From Hydractinia symbiolongicarpus (taxonomy: Eukaryota > Cnidaria > Hydrozoa > Anthoathecata > Hydractiniidae): a stretch of 64,000 nucleotides of DNA. Below are positions 24,403 through 37,010 of this stretch, one piece after another. The notes beneath the pieces are model-generated. The model was not told the origin of the DNA. It searched no databases and saw nothing but the letters and a program-made list of their open reading frames with translations. The stretch is from positions 8,618,001 to 8,682,000 of the forward strand of contig NC_079889.1 in the NCBI RefSeq assembly GCF_029227915.1, in the 5' to 3' direction. Numbering within the stretch: position 1 is the stretch's first letter; each line of letters starts with the position of its first letter. Position numbers and translations under genes: made by a program.

Positions 24403-24787
24403 CAAAAGAAGAAGAAGACAGACTGCTGCAAAGGCTGCACAGATTGGTAGCAAAATAATGCAGTGACATTGCACAGCGACATTACACCACGACGCCTGCG
24501 TCTGAAACATCACCCGATAGTGATAGCGAAGTTTATTAAAGCGGTGGTGAAGTTAAATGTTACTTGCCGACTTGACGCATTTGTAAGGAGAAGTTATGGT
24601 GTTGAACCCAAATACCGTTAGTTAAACCAGCGAGGTTGGAGCTCAAAATGTTCTTTTATATTTCAATTACACTAAGACTTTTCACTAACAGACGTTTAAT
24701 GAAATAATTCGACTGAATTAAACAAATGAGTTACAACACTCCATCAATAAGATGTTTAAAAACATCTGTGGATTCCGTAAATCCTCT

Positions 24788-24793
24788 AATAAA
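24788..24793 (+). promoter_or_regulatory. Possible polyadenylation signal for RBM41
   Basis: AATAAA about 385 bases past the RBM41 stop codon. It is the first perfect match I see downstream. A further AATAAA is at about 24868. Confidence 0.35.
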
Positions 24794-25599
24794 CGTTCAG
24801 GGCGTATGTCTTATTGCAGTTATCAAGTAACAAAATTCTATAAAAATCACGGTCATTGACACGCGAAAATAAACGATATTAATCACTTAAACAACTTGAG
24901 CGAGAACACACTTGTCATTTGATTTTACTCATAAAAAGGCGTTTAAGAATATTTCTGTATTAAACGCTCCTCGAAAATGTTGGAAAAAAGTAATGCGAAA
25001 AAAAAAAGAACTAGATTAGTATTTGTGAATTCGTCTTCAACACTTTTCTTTATAAGCAAGACCTATACAAGCATAATTCTAGCGTGATCGTTATTATACC
25101 TGGGCTTTTTTGACCCATGTAAACCTGGCTCGCGAACATAAATCCCGAACTACTTACGCTCAAGTGATGCAACTTAGTACCGTTCTAGAGCGTCTTAACA
25201 CAAACTCATTTCACGTTGAAAAGTAATATGATCAAGTCGCGGGTATCGGGAATGACGCCACAATAGACCACCTTCTTTATTCAAAGATGTACCTTATTTT
25301 GGGACTGTAATGACGTCATACCAAATATGTACTGAGTCCTAAAATTTAGCACTTAATCGTGTAACCTACAAAGGTTATAGTTAGTCAGTGAGACGGCAGG
25401 GCAATTTTCGACCCCCTCTCCCAGGTATATCCGTAAACTAACGCCTCTTTGGGAGGGGCGTTTAATAGAGATATCCCTACTAGACTTTCTCACTATGAAA
25501 AAGCTTATTAAACCGACTGTATGTTTATACATACAAGCGAAAAAAAAAATATGATTTTATTTTAATATTACAGGAAATTTCTGTTTAAATTCTTCTGGT

Positions 25600-25770
25600 G
25601 AAAAAGTTCCATTGTTTTACATCTTGCCTACCCGATTTTCCTAACATGGCATGGATTGACCGTAGCTGTGGTAAAGATATTGCTAAATATTCCGCGCTGT
25701 GGACCGAAACACGGACTTTGTGATTACGAAGCGAACTCCATAACCACAAGGCCACATGCCACAAAATGAA
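25600..25770 (-). mobile_element. tRNA-derived SINE candidate
   Basis: On the minus strand, GTGGCCTTGTGGTTATGGAG (box A-like) is followed by GTGTTTCGGTCC (degenerate box B) and then a body containing GCATGGATTGACCGTAGCTG. A TTAGGAAAAT block in this body also occurs in the SINE-like sequence at 43550-43800, hinting at a shared family. Confidence 0.45.
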
Positions 25771-26034
25771 CCTACCACTTGTTATATGTGGTGGTTGGTA
25801 ATGGCTTCACTCTTGAGAAGTGAAACTCTTTTCTTTTTGTAGCGGAGTAAATGATAGTAGGTTTATTTTAGATTGTCGTAATATTGACAACGTAGACCAA
25901 CTAGTGGTTGATATTGGTTGAGGGGGATTATTATTTATGAAAGAAAACATTAAATTTTATTTCTTGTATTTTCAACTGCACAAATTGCTGCTCTTTGTTT
26001 GGCAACCTTCTTAATTGGAAAGCTAATTGTATTA

Positions 26035-26127
26035 AATTTTCGCGGATGGCTACTATCCAGATTTTCGCGGGGCTTAATTTTGAAGATTAGGCCAAAATTC
26101 GCGAAATTTGATCCCCGCGAAAATTTA
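26035..26127. repeat. Small palindromic repeat with CGCGAAAATTT ends
   Basis: AAATTTTCGCGG at the left is mirrored by CCCCGCGAAAATTT at the right, with a second internal TTTTCGCGGGG/CGCGAAATTTG pair. This is a short inverted-repeat element with no coding content. Confidence 0.55.
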
Positions 26128-26419
26128 TCCCAATAAAGTAGATGTTTTCAGTAAGCATCATTTTCGTCACTAAGAACCTTAGGCGTTTTGTTGTTTATCG
26201 AATTTATTCATTTCTACAGGCTCAGACCTTTTTCTTACGGTGGCTGTAGGTCCACTAGTAGACTTCGGGGCCAGTCCATTATTACAACCAAAATTAATTC
26301 TCAAACGCGTTGTCATCTACGTCTTGGTAAAAGTCGTTTGTCGCGCTTCTTTCTTCAATAAACAGCGGCTAATCAGTATCGCTGTTCAAATAAAAATGAT
26401 ATAAATTTTTACTGTCATT

Positions 26420-26900
26420 TTTTTAGGTATCGAAAACACAAAAGGAGTGGTTAAAAGTAGATTAATATTTTGAAGAAAAATGAAATTTTCCTAACTGCAC
26501 CGGAGCAATAAACGGCAAACACGTGAATGAAATATCCACCTCGACCTATCTTTTACCGCTTTAACTACAAGGGTACTTTTAGTATCGTTCTGTTGGAGTT
26601 AGTAGACCCATACTACAGATTCATTTATGTCGATATTCGCTTCAATGGGAGAATTGGCGGTGTCTTCAGTAAAGTTACTCTAAGCTCTTGAAAATAGTTC
26701 TCTCAATGTTTTCCAAATTACGCACTCTAGACGATATGAAAACAACGGTTCCTTGTAATATCGGTGCTGACAAGGCCTTTCCAATGAAACCCCACATAAC
26801 CCGCAGAATTGTTGAGAATGCATTTGTATATAAAGTTGCCGGTTCTGTATGTCGAAGATAAAAATGAGAAAAGAAGCTACATTAATCAAGCCATTGGATC
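26420..26900 (+). pseudogene. PIF/Harbinger transposase remnant
   Basis: Translations across frames give NFPNCTGAINGKHVNEI, then GTFSIVLLELVDPYYRFIYV and FNGRIGGVF, then ADKAFPMKPH. These are the DDE_Tnp_4 landmarks (CxGAIDGKHV, YKxxFSIVLLALVDxxYRFIYVDIG, DDAFxLKPY) in correct order. Several frame changes and stops interrupt them, and the usual first catalytic Asp is Asn (INGKHV). It is an inactive fragment; no terminal repeats were found. This is a different copy from the fuller element at 34238-37010. Confidence 0.7.
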
Positions 26901-29320
26901 ACAAAAAGTGGAAATAATTGTTCAATGAAAGCAAAAAAAGAACGTAATAACTTTTGTCAATATTTCAATAATTATGGCAAAATATTTATATTTAAAATAC
27001 AAAAGAGTACTTACTAGGCTCGAAAAATCAATTAATTTAAAATGTAGCCATTTAGATTCATAACTTCATTGGTTGTTGTTCCACTTTTCATGGATTTTTT
27101 TTCTTTGCGAAGCTCTTAACCATAATTGGTTCGCAAACTTTGAATGTTCGTCTTGACCTTTTTTTCTGAAGAAAAGAAATGGTGGTGTTGAATTAAAAGT
27201 GTGAATAAACAAATCAATGAAATAATATACTTTATGTGTCATTTCGAAAAGTTGAACTAATGGTTGAAAAATAGAGTGCTATTGTGGCAACATCAACAAC
27301 GCACCAATTGCACTTACAAAAATCAGGGATCAGCTTCTTAAATTATAACTTAAATTAATAACGCATCCATTGGATATTCAGAAATCAAAGATTAGTTTTA
27401 CAGATTTGTTCTTAAGGGTTTTCCCCGATTTTTCAACAAAGGTTTAGATTTACGTAAAAAAACTGATATTTGTATTATGCGCATGTGCTTGTTGGACTTC
27501 CCTTATAAGCAAGGAACAAGAGAGTTTGTGTTATATATGTGTTGTGCTTTAATTTATGTACTAGGTAGTACTGTACTAGTCTAGCAATCATACCAGTAGG
27601 CATATACTAATTCATTGAGGTGGCAAAGGTTACTAGAGGAAAATAAAATTAAACTTGTCAATGGGCAAATTAAAAATAGAGAAAGTTTGACCATGGAAGC
27701 AAGGGATATATTCGAGATTAATGACACGTATCAAATCATAATCTCTCTGTTGGAAACCGTGCTTTAGAACATTTAGATAAAACTATAAAACCTCCAGTGA
27801 GAAATATAAATGAAATCACTTAAGCTAAAAAGAGGATATATTTTGGCGGGAATGACTGTTTTAGAAACAGCTGGGGAAGTGCACGTTGCAGACCTTCTGT
27901 TTTAAAAACAACAGGTGTATGGTGGCCCATCGTTGCCATAAGGAATTTTTATTTTTGTTTTTGTTTTTTATTCTATTTTTATTTTTGAATGTTTAATATC
28001 AGTTTTATTTGGAAATAGAACTAAAATAAGATGCAATATGGAACCCAAAATAATGTTGATGTGATAAAAACAAAACTGAAACGAATCGCCCTGACCGTTT
28101 CCATTGCCATTCGGTTACCGTATATTTATTGCCATAACAAAATAAAAATTGCGCACAACAGCAAGAAGCCTGGTGGTCATTCCTCCGCAAACGTTTTTTG
28201 AATTAGTTGAAGAACTTTTTTGCAATGATCTTCGCGATCGAGGTCATAATGATGAGGATAGCAATCCTATACCACAGCAAAAAGTATAATTCTTACCGAG
28301 AATAACTTAAGAAAGAATATTTTTATTTTAAGAAAACAAATGCTTGTTCCATGAAAATAAGCATTATAATTCTTGTTAAGCATTAAGAGTTCTTAAAATA
28401 AGTAAAAACTTTCTTAAAATCCTTGAAACAAGAATTGTTCTTACTTGTATTTTTTTACAAGTCCTAATGCGTCTACAAGGGTCAAAAGGATACGCTTTTT
28501 TCTCTCATTAGACCAAATTTTTTTTATTAGATCAATTTTATAAGAATGATGAGATTTAGATTTGCTGAAAAATAAGAACAAAAAAAAAGAACAATGGCAA
28601 GGCTAAAATTTTACTGATATTTCATTTTTTTTCTGCAAAAACACAAATTTTAAAGTAATGTACGGTGAAATAGATTAAAAATACTCAAAATTTAAGAACA
28701 AAATAAGAACAAATTCAGGCTAAACTAGTGACAAAGTAGAGAACACCCGAGGCTGAAACTAAATTTCATGGTTCTTATAAAAAATGCAGACGAGTTAAAA
28801 GATGGAGATAAAGTAGAGAAAAAAAAAACACATGAATATTACGTAACGTATAACTTTTTCAGTAAAACACAAAATAAATGATACAAATTTTTAAACTCAA
28901 TTTTCTTGTTCATTGTTTGAAGGCAAAATGAGTTTGATTTTCGTCAATGAACCTCTTAAATGACTGGTTTCAATGAAACACTCCTTAATTATTCGCTTTA
29001 TTTTGCTCGAGCTATATAATCCATAGTGTGCATACCACCACATGCTTTATTAAATCTAATAAGCAGTGGTACCATAGTATCAAACATACCCTGTTTTAAT
29101 TGCATCATGTAGGTATGAAAACGAAATATATTGTTCGTGTGAACCATCACACTCAAATAAGGAAAACACGGTTCCCATCGTAAAATTAACAAGACACCAA
29201 TTTATACACACACACCAAACCAACAGTAGTTTTAAAAAATCAAATTGATTTTAAGTTTAAGTTTACTTATCTTTTGCCCAATTCTCGTTTTCTTGTCATT
29301 TTATATTTCTAGGAAATTAA
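26900..29320. other. Intergenic, no gene recognised
   Basis: AT-rich sequence with poly-A and poly-T runs and scattered short frames. The longest with any character is 28998-29192 on the minus strand, but it has no motif I recognise. No RNA gene was seen. Confidence 0.4.
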
Positions 29321-29322
29321 GT

Positions 29323-29416
29323 ATTGAACAAAACAAATAAATACAACGTATTGACAACGTTTCGGGTATTCATACGTTACGTTGTCAATAAGTTGTATTT
29401 ATTTTTTTTGTTCAAT
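29323..29416. repeat. Near-perfect 38-bp-arm hairpin
   Basis: Left arm ATTGAACAAAACAAATAAAT then ACAACGTATTGACAACGT is mirrored by ACGTTGTCAATAAGTTGT then ATTTATTTTTTTTGTTCAAT, with only two mismatches and an 18-base loop containing TTCGGGTATTC. The size (94 nt) and near-perfect pairing suit either a pre-miRNA-like hairpin or a tiny MITE. Confidence 0.75.
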
Positions 29417-30404
29417 GTTTCAAATGTCCATCTAGTTTCAATTAACTTTAAATTAAGTATTTATAAAAACAGACAAAACCATTTTCTGTCTATATTTATA
29501 AATATTTAAATACTCAGGGCATTTCTATGACATTACTATGACATAACACGTGTTTTTTAAAAAACCTGTTTATACGAACGTCGAGGCTTTATTTTGTTAA
29601 GAACTAAGAACATGTTAAGAACGTACTCAGCCTGAATTCCTTTACTGCTTATAAGAAGAAAATAATGTGAGTTTGGAATTACTAAGAAACAATTATTTCC
29701 GAACATTTTTCTTTCGTTTTGCGAGACGTTTTTTGATAAGCATATTTAGGCTCAAATAAGGGAGTGAAAGCTGTGAAGAAAAAGTTTTATTCCAATTTGC
29801 CCTAAAATTGAAAACTATCTCCATTTTCTTGAACAATAGTATATCACAAGATAAGGGACGTTTTAATTTAATTAAGCCGTTAAATTCATAAGAATTGTTC
29901 TAAGATTGTTCTAAAGAGCATCATATATGAAAATTTTTGCATATGAGTAAATGTACAAAACTTCCTAAGCATAACTTCAAATCTAGGAATATAAAAACTA
30001 TAAATAACTTTCCAAGCATAACTAAATATGAAGTTTTGTTATTTTTAGAAAAATAAAAACTATAAATAACTCATAGTAAAGATATACGGTAGTCACACAA
30101 ACAGTATGCTGACTATGCAAAAAATGGATCATCTCCAGACGAATGTAGCTCTAAAATGTCACAGATATCATATTTGACAGGAAAAAAGTTGCAACCAGAC
30201 AGTCTCTTCAAGCATAGTCATAAGAAAAATAGATAGTTTGTTAAAAAACAATGATCTATTATTCTCATGTCTTTATGGGCGGGAGATACTGGCGCCCAAA
30301 CCTCCGATCCTGCACAGAACTTCAAAATGGCGCATTTAACTGTTGTTTGTGCTGTTGTTTGGACTTCTTGCTTGGTATTTGGATTATTTATTGCAATTTT
30401 TACT

Positions 30405-31760
30405 ATGCCTGGCGAAAATTGTACTATTATTGAATGCCCTACATCACGGAGAAACAAAGAGCTCAGTATTTTTAAAGTTCCACTACTGATGTAAACAAGA
30501 AATGGGGGAAGGAACTTATTAGCATTATTACGAAAGATAAGCTCATTGATGATCAGTTGAAAAAACGCATCGTAGCATTTGAATTATATATATGTGAATG
30601 TCATTTTTCTCCCATAACAAATCTGGGTTTATTCAACACGCAAAATCTTGAAAGAAAGAGAGCTACATCATCTCAATCTTCCACAAAAACGTTTTTGTTA
30701 AACCACTTCAGCAGCTCCTCGATCCAGCACTTCGATTCAAAAACGGGAAGATTGCAATATTATTCAAGATCTTTCGCCGCCTCCTTCCCCAACCACTATA
30801 TATAGAAACTTCTTTGACTTCAGTCAACGAATTTCAAAACTGTCATTGAACAGCTGTTGGCATATTGGCATTCAAGACACACTAGTTAGTGTTACTTTCA
30901 CTTCATCTGGCCATACCATCCCAAAGTATGAAATATTCATTTATCAATCTCTCTCGTTTTCATTGAGAATATTTGGATGGTTGTTACCTAGCAATAATGG
31001 ATTGTACACCTCCTATAAAAAGTCTTTTTATAACCCTTTTAAATTTTATAGCAGAACTTAATGCTTATAAATTGTGTGTTGGTATTGCTTCACCAGATTG
31101 TGCTAAAAGCAGGGAATTATCCTTTCAAAAGCATGTTATTCCCAAATGTTTGATTATTTGACATTTCAACAAAAATCATTCAAGTCGAAACTTCACCAAG
31201 ATCAATATTATCGCTTAAATATTTGCAGTATTTTAACTTTACCTGTGAAACCCAATTCTTTTGCTAATTATACAGCACATAACGTTAAATTTAAACCATC
31301 TATGGCTCAGAAAGAAATTAAAATGCTTAAGCTAGCAAAGTTAAAAGCATCTATCAAAACCTCCCCTGAACGCATAAAATTAACCATTCAAGTCATCGGT
31401 TAGAGTACAAACAACTGACAGCTCAATTAGTGAAAATGAAAACGATTTAGTTACTTTGTTCAGTGGTTGCGACAAAAAAGATGTACCACCTTTATGAAAT
31501 TATTTTCAGAAGAACAACAAAGGTATATTCAATCTTCTTCACCAACTAGTGTCAGGTACCATCCAATGATTATAAAATTTTGTCTAAACCTGGCTGCAAA
31601 ATCTTCTTCTGCTTATTTGGATTTGAGAAAATCAGCATACAACTGGTAGTTGTATGCTGATTTTTCCAAGCCTGCGAACACTTCCTGATTACAAAAATTA
31701 CATACGACCAACCAGAGGATTTAATCCTTTTATAGCCACAAATTTAAAAAGACATTATTT
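30405..31760 (+). pseudogene. P-element/THAP9-type transposase remnant
   Basis: A THAP zinc finger opens it: MPGENCTIIECPTSRRNKEL then FKVP, a frame change near 30490, VNKKWGKELIS and later ELYICECHFSP. This gives the C2-CH metal ligands in order. Further on, PFMKLFSEEQQRYIQ, SVRYHPMIIKFCLNLAAKSS and, after another break, FPSLRTLPDYKNYIRPTRGF match the conserved block ahead of the RNase H-like core in P-element transposases. Several stops and frameshifts and a short inverted duplication (31628-31664) disable it. The catalytic region downstream is missing. Confidence 0.75.
31628..31664. repeat. Perfect 17-bp inverted repeat
   Basis: AAAATCAGCATACAACT, then GGT, then AGTTGTATGCTGATTTT. It sits inside the P-element-like remnant at the point where the reading frame is lost. 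Confidence 0.85.
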
Positions 31761-32239
31761 TTTGGTTTTATTCTCTAGTTCCTCTTATTCTGAAAGAATA
31801 GAGATTGGCTTTTGTTAATGATCCACTCCGGAAATGCTAATTTACATTTTTATTGAAGAATTAGGTAGATAAATCCATAATACTACTCAAGGGTAAGGTT
31901 TGTTTGTTTTTACAATATTTTTTTCTACAAAGTTTAGTGTTGGTAGAATTGGCATTAATCTGGCGAATGGCGGAAAAATATAATTTTGGCCCAAATTTAA
32001 TTTGGCGGATTTGGTTTTTCTTCTGCAAAAGTTGGCAGAATATATTTTGACGAATGTCTGATTCATGAATTATTAGCCACAAATTTTTATTTTATTTGTT
32101 ATTTCACATATTTTTAATATTTACTATTTAAAGCAACAAAAAATTACTATATAGCATTTTTTTTTACTTGGTAAGGTAAGGGTTAGGGTTAAAATAATAA
32201 TTTCTATTTAAGTGTGTGGTATAAAAATAACCGTTATAA

Positions 32240-33090
32240 CATTTTTTAAAGTTCATGCCTGGAACTAAGTCAATCAGTGTCCCATGTCTGTGCTGCTGCT
32301 TGATTTCTTTATTTCCGTTCTAAGTGATCTCTTTTTTGCAGCCTTTTTAGCAGCTTTGTGGTTTTCACGCATATCTCTTGCATATGAAAAACTCCGAACA
32401 CTTGAATACAAAGTGAGCATATGTTCCAGAAGGTTTATACTGACTTCTTTGCTGACAAAATAGAACAGTTTTTCAACATATCTTTAACAAGATCATGGCA
32501 TTTCAAAGTTGTGCTGAAATGTGATGTTTTCGATCGAAATAATTTTTTACATTCTCGAAAAACATCTTGAATTTGTTTATTCACTCTCCACAATCCACCT
32601 CTGTCCCGTATATTGATTAATGTCTGCGAATTGTCACAGTCAACTTTGCACGCCTGTTAAATTAAAATAGCCTGCTTTTTGTCATCAGTACACTTCTTTG
32701 AGAAATGGAATTTTGTGTGAAGCGTATGTACAATATATCCAGCTATATATCGCAAACTTTTCAGCTCATTTTCAGAAATCGCCTAAACAGTATCAGGAAG
32801 AGACGCCATAACTTTATCGGTTCCTGAGAAATGAATTAAAATGTGATTAATAAAATGTTGCTTAAAGTCACATCTTCAAATTTTAAGGGTAGAAGATTAT
32901 CCCCTAGTAAGCCATAAAAATAAGAAGAAAAATGTTCAGCATCACCATTAAAACTTTCAATCAGGGGCTTTATTTTTGTTTCAAAATTCGACAGCTTCAT
33001 CAGTTGAAAGTTTAAATTTATCCTCCGAAAACATACATCTCGCTGATTCAGGTCAACATCTGTCACCAAAACATATTTCAGCACTTTTTT
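32240..33090 (-). pseudogene. Transposon-derived gene remnant
   Basis: Reading the minus strand from about 33085 gives NFETKIKPLIESFNGDAEHF, then ISENELKSLRYIAGYIVHTL, then DRGGLWRVNKQIQDVF and a C-terminal basic stretch, split by stops and frame changes. Blocks of the type LSExELxxxRYIAGYI and DRGGLW occur, from memory, in abundant cnidarian transposon-associated proteins. I cannot assign the superfamily. It may be the C-terminal part of the adjacent P-like element in inverted arrangement, but this is not shown. Confidence 0.4.
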
Positions 33091-33869
33091 TCACCATTAA
33101 TTTTAATGTTTATCAAGTATCAAGATATAAGTATACCTCAAAATGGCAGATACATGCCACGGTAGGAATCAAGATAATAGTTCGGCATGATGAAAGTTTG
33201 AGTTGTATGAAATGTACGTTGTATGAAATACTTAAAGGTTATTGTAGTTTTAGCAGGTTCTGTTATTTTATTTCTTCATAGATGCACACTTTTATTCTCG
33301 CACTTTTAATCAACATGGATAGCGAAAGAGTGTGGTACAGGCAGAATAAGAAAAGTTGAACCTCGATGCAGTTAAAACAGCGAATCAAATTGTGTAAGTA
33401 TCCAAGACTTTTGTAATAAATTAAAATTAAGAAAATGAATTTAGTATATAAATAAAGCTGCAACAGAGAAATTATACTGATCGTTTTGCTCAAGTTTCTG
33501 TCTAATTAGTGTTTAATAATAAATACATTTATTCCAAAACCTTTCAAAAAGGATCCACAACAACAGCAACAAACTAGACACCCTTTATTAAAACGATACA
33601 CAACTAGAGCCTTGTATTTTGTTGTTTCTATACATAACATTTGTTACAGCAGAATCACAACTATTGATTAAAAACATTTCTCACATTAGCTGCTCTACAA
33701 GAGGTTGTCAATCGTGTTCAAATAACTATTTCGCCGTTTATGTACGACTTTTAACAAGGCACTTCTCTCGTGTGAAACAGCACAGGAATAGGGATAGGAG
33801 CTAGCTCCGACCTGAAAACTGTCGTTGGAACTACGAGTTATGAGGGAACTTGCACAAACTCATAAAAAA

Positions 33870-34237
33870 ATCTAAATAGTGCTTTTATCTCTTTAATAAT
33901 GAATGTCTGTGTGTACGAGAAAGACGCGTTCTGTTGCGAAAACACACAATTTTTAAAATGCGCACCGATACCAAATGCGATACATTTTTACCGACTTTGT
34001 TTTGACCGCTCGCGCGTAGTAGCACACCAATCAAGACGCCCGATTCTTTAAAAAACAATCCACGATTGATTTTTGCTTAAAAACAATGTAAGATTAAAAA
34101 CAATGTAAGATTTTTTCATTTTGGAAGTGGTTATGTGTGGTCAGTGCATGAGGTTTGTAGTAGGCCTGTTTAATCTTTTTATCTTCTGAAAGCTTTATAT
34201 TTTTGTAATATTTGTTTTCAGTTGGGTTTCAATATTA
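33870..34237 (+). repeat. Dispersed repeat, copy 1, left part
   Basis: CTCTTTAATAATGAATGTCT, GAAAGACGCGTTCTGTTGCG, AAAATGCGCACCGATACCAA and GAAAGCTTTATATTTTTGTA recur in the same order at 37930-38270 (copy 2). Copy 1 is broken at 34237 by the PIF/Harbinger insertion and resumes at 37011. Confidence 0.75.
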
Positions 34238-34368
34238 GGGCTGGTTCACAGTCATTCGCTGTGGTCGTTCGAATTGGAAGATTTTTAAAAAATCTATTCG
34301 CTGCGAACGGAAGAATGCTGTTCACATTTGGCGCGTAAAATTTAAAATCGTTTACAACCAAAACAAAT

Positions 34369-35681
34369 ATGGCGCTTACAACAAAGCAAACTACTTTATT
34401 GTTTTTGTTGCAAAGGCGGATGAAACGTAAAAATACTCGCGTGGCTAAAAGAAGATTCTGGGTTCGTCAAATGTACAAAGAGAGAAAAGTAAAAGGAGAA
34501 TATCATCTCCTGGTTTAGGATCTTAAATTATTTGATAGAGAGCTACTTTTCGTTATTTTAGGATGACCCCTCCAAATTGGAGGAGTTACGTGGATAAGTA
34601 GGACCGTTAATCACCAATTCATCCTTAAAACGCGAAGCAATTAGTGCTAGTGAAAGAATCTGCGTTACTATGCGTTATCTCGTTACCTATTGCAGATAGT
34701 TACAGAATGGGCAAAAATACTGTTAGTGGAATTGTGGAAGAAACGGTAAATGCAATATGGAAGTCCTTGTTGGCACAAGGATTTTTGCAAGCCCCAAGCA
34801 AAGAAAAGGAGTAGATAAAAATTGCGGATGATTTTGAAAAATGGTAAAATTTTAAAAATTGTGTGGGAGCAATCGGTGGAAAGCATGTTGTTATGCAGGT
34901 CGCAGCACGTTCAGGATCATACTTTTTTAATTATAAGACAACCCGCAGCTTCTAGCTCTTTTCAACTGGAATTATGAGTACATTTTCGTTGATATAGGAG
35001 ACGCAGGGAGACAAAGCGACGGTGGTGTCTTTGCATCATACCATCTTGGACAAGCCATGGAAGAAAATCTACTTAATATTCCAAAATCCAGACCACAAAG
35101 AAATACCTTAAAAGAATTCCCATTTGTATTTGTTGGTGATGAAGCATTCCCACTAAAAGAGTACCTAATAAAGCTATACGCAAAAGGATTTATTCAAAAA
35201 AGAGCAAATTGCGAATTACCGTTTGTCAAGGGCAAGAAAACAATGACAAAATGTGTTTGGAATTTGTGCATCACGATTTCGCATTTTTCGAAGGCCTATT
35301 ATCGCCAATGTGGACACTGTTATTGCAATCACAAAAGCTGTTGTTGTGCTTCACAATTTTTTAATGTTTGGTAAAACATTTGATAGCGAGTATTTTCCAG
35401 GTGGGTATGCAGAACAAGAGTTGTGGCGTCAGAACATAGAGACAGAAGGGTTACGATCAATTCCTAAAGCCGGGTCTAATAATTATTCAAGATATGCTAA
35501 AGAGATTCGTGACGATTTTAGGGATCATTTTTATAGATCAGGCACTATACGATGGCAATGGGACCATATTTCGCGAACAGTTGATCCATTTGATGAAGAT
35601 ACTAAGTCACTTTGTAACTTAAGGTATGTAAACGTTGTAATGTTTACTATTGTTTATATTAACTATGCAAGCACAAACTGA
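34369..35681 (+). pseudogene. PIF/Harbinger transposase (HARBI1-like), broken
   Basis: Starts at ATG 34369. The N-terminal part reads RRFWVRQMYKERKVKGEYHL, then RMGKNTVSGIVEETVNAIW, then CVGAIGGKHVVMQVA and GSYFFNYKTT, then DGGVFA-like sequence, LNIPKSRPQRN, FVFVGDEAFPLKEYL and ASRFRIFRRPIIANVDTVIA. These are DDE_Tnp_4 landmarks in order. Several in-frame stops (for example near 34519, 34812 and 34952) and frame changes break it. The first catalytic Asp of the DGKHV motif is Gly. The second Asp (GDEAF) remains. Transposition activity is unlikely. The C-terminal part from 35253 is the longest open stretch. Confidence 0.85.
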
Positions 35682-36019
35682 AAGCCTAACTATACCAAGA
35701 GCATGAAAGGAAAGAAATTTCGAAATTATGAAATCTTGCTGCAAGGTGAGCAGGGTTTATCTGTTAATCCTGACTTTCCCTGACCAAGTGTAACAAAGTT
35801 ATTTCCTTCATAATCACAATGGATAAATAAGCTAAGTAAATTTAGAATCTCCACCAAGCATTTTTTCTTCCAAAATTTATTCCCTGAAAGTATTGTGACA
35901 GCAAAAAATTCCATCATAACATGTTTCAACTTATTTTACTTTATAAACAAACTATAAACTACTCATCAAATTCATAGTCAATCAACAATTGTTGTATAGC
36001 TACTTTCGCTTGCCTATTT

Positions 36020-36467
36020 TATTTTTGGTGGTAAAGACTTCAAAATTGGTACAATGCTCTAAGCAAACGAAAAAACTCCATCTAGATCTTCACTTTTGTT
36101 TTGTTGTTTCAGTATGTCAATTAAGGCCTGGTCAACAGAGCCAAAGGTCTGCTTTTGCTCTCTTAGTTGTTTTGTTGGTTTCCCTTCATCAGAAGTACTG
36201 CCTGCACTATGTATTTGCCTTGATGTTTTTGGCATAGGACTTGGAGGTGGCGTGAAGATATCTGCTTCAGATTGCAACTCTTCTGAATTTGTAACATTAC
36301 TGTGTATCGATTTGAAATATTATCATGTATGAAAGACAGTTGTTCAAATTATTTGCATTTCGGAAGTGTTGCACTTGCTGCACCTGATCCTGACATTCTT
36401 AGTCTTCTCTTTATACATTTTGTGTAGTTATCTTTTAGGTTTTTCCATACCTTGCGTAGACAGTCAA
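36020..36467 (-). pseudogene. MADF/BESS protein of the PIF/Harbinger element
   Basis: An exon-like segment from 36467 reads VDCLRKVWKNLKDNYTKCIK then RRLRMSGSGAASA, typical of the end of a MADF (Myb-like) domain. A frame change follows. The next part is EADIFTPPPSPMPKTSRQI...ALIDILKQQN...SIVPILKSLPPKIK, resembling a BESS-type tail with a stop inside. In PIF/Harbinger elements this second protein helps nuclear import and DNA binding of the transposase. The N-terminal half (upstream, towards 36700) is not recognisable. Confidence 0.65.
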
Positions 36468-37010
36468 CTAAAGAAATGAAACAAGTCCATGATATAGCAC
36501 AGCATGATATGAACTATAATAGCAAAAGTCACACTGACATTGCTCATATTTTAGATAAAATTGATAGTTTATACTAATTGTAGAGTTGCAAAGTTTCATA
36601 TGTATTTGCGCATCCATGAAAGACAAGAAAAGGGCTCATTTTTTCTTCATGGGAGCCATTAGTAATTCCAACCACAGTTTCCTGATGTACTGTATCCTTA
36701 AAAGCTAAAGGCTATTGCTGTAACAAAGTCATTAGTTCTTTGTTATTAATTGTTTGCTGCTGCTCAATTTTTGTCCCCGTGTGTTTTTAGCTGCAATTTT
36801 GATTTTGATTTTTGCAACTCAGCAAAAAATACGACATCTGATTGGTCGATAATACTCATTCGCCGTGGTAGTTAAACAAAATTCAACTACTGCGACGAAT
36901 GCTGGCGAATGAACGAAGATTACGTAGTATACTAAAAATAGATTTTGTGCATGTGCAGATGCATGGTCGCTTATTCGTGCGACTACAGCGAATGAAGTGT
37001 GAACCGGCGG

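Larger units (their letters stand above)
34238..37010. mobile_element. PIF/Harbinger element with both genes
   Basis: Left end GGGCTGGTTCACAGTCATTC then GCTGTGGTCG. Right end, reverse complemented, CCGCCGGTTCACACTTCATT then CGCTGTAGTCG. That is about 25 of 30 matching. Inside are a transposase on the plus strand and a MADF-type protein on the minus strand, the two-gene layout of PIF/Harbinger. ATTA abuts the left end and ATAA the right, compatible with a decayed 3-bp TTA duplication. Both flanks belong to one repeat whose uninterrupted copy is at 37916-38330, confirming the insertion boundaries. Confidence 0.85.
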
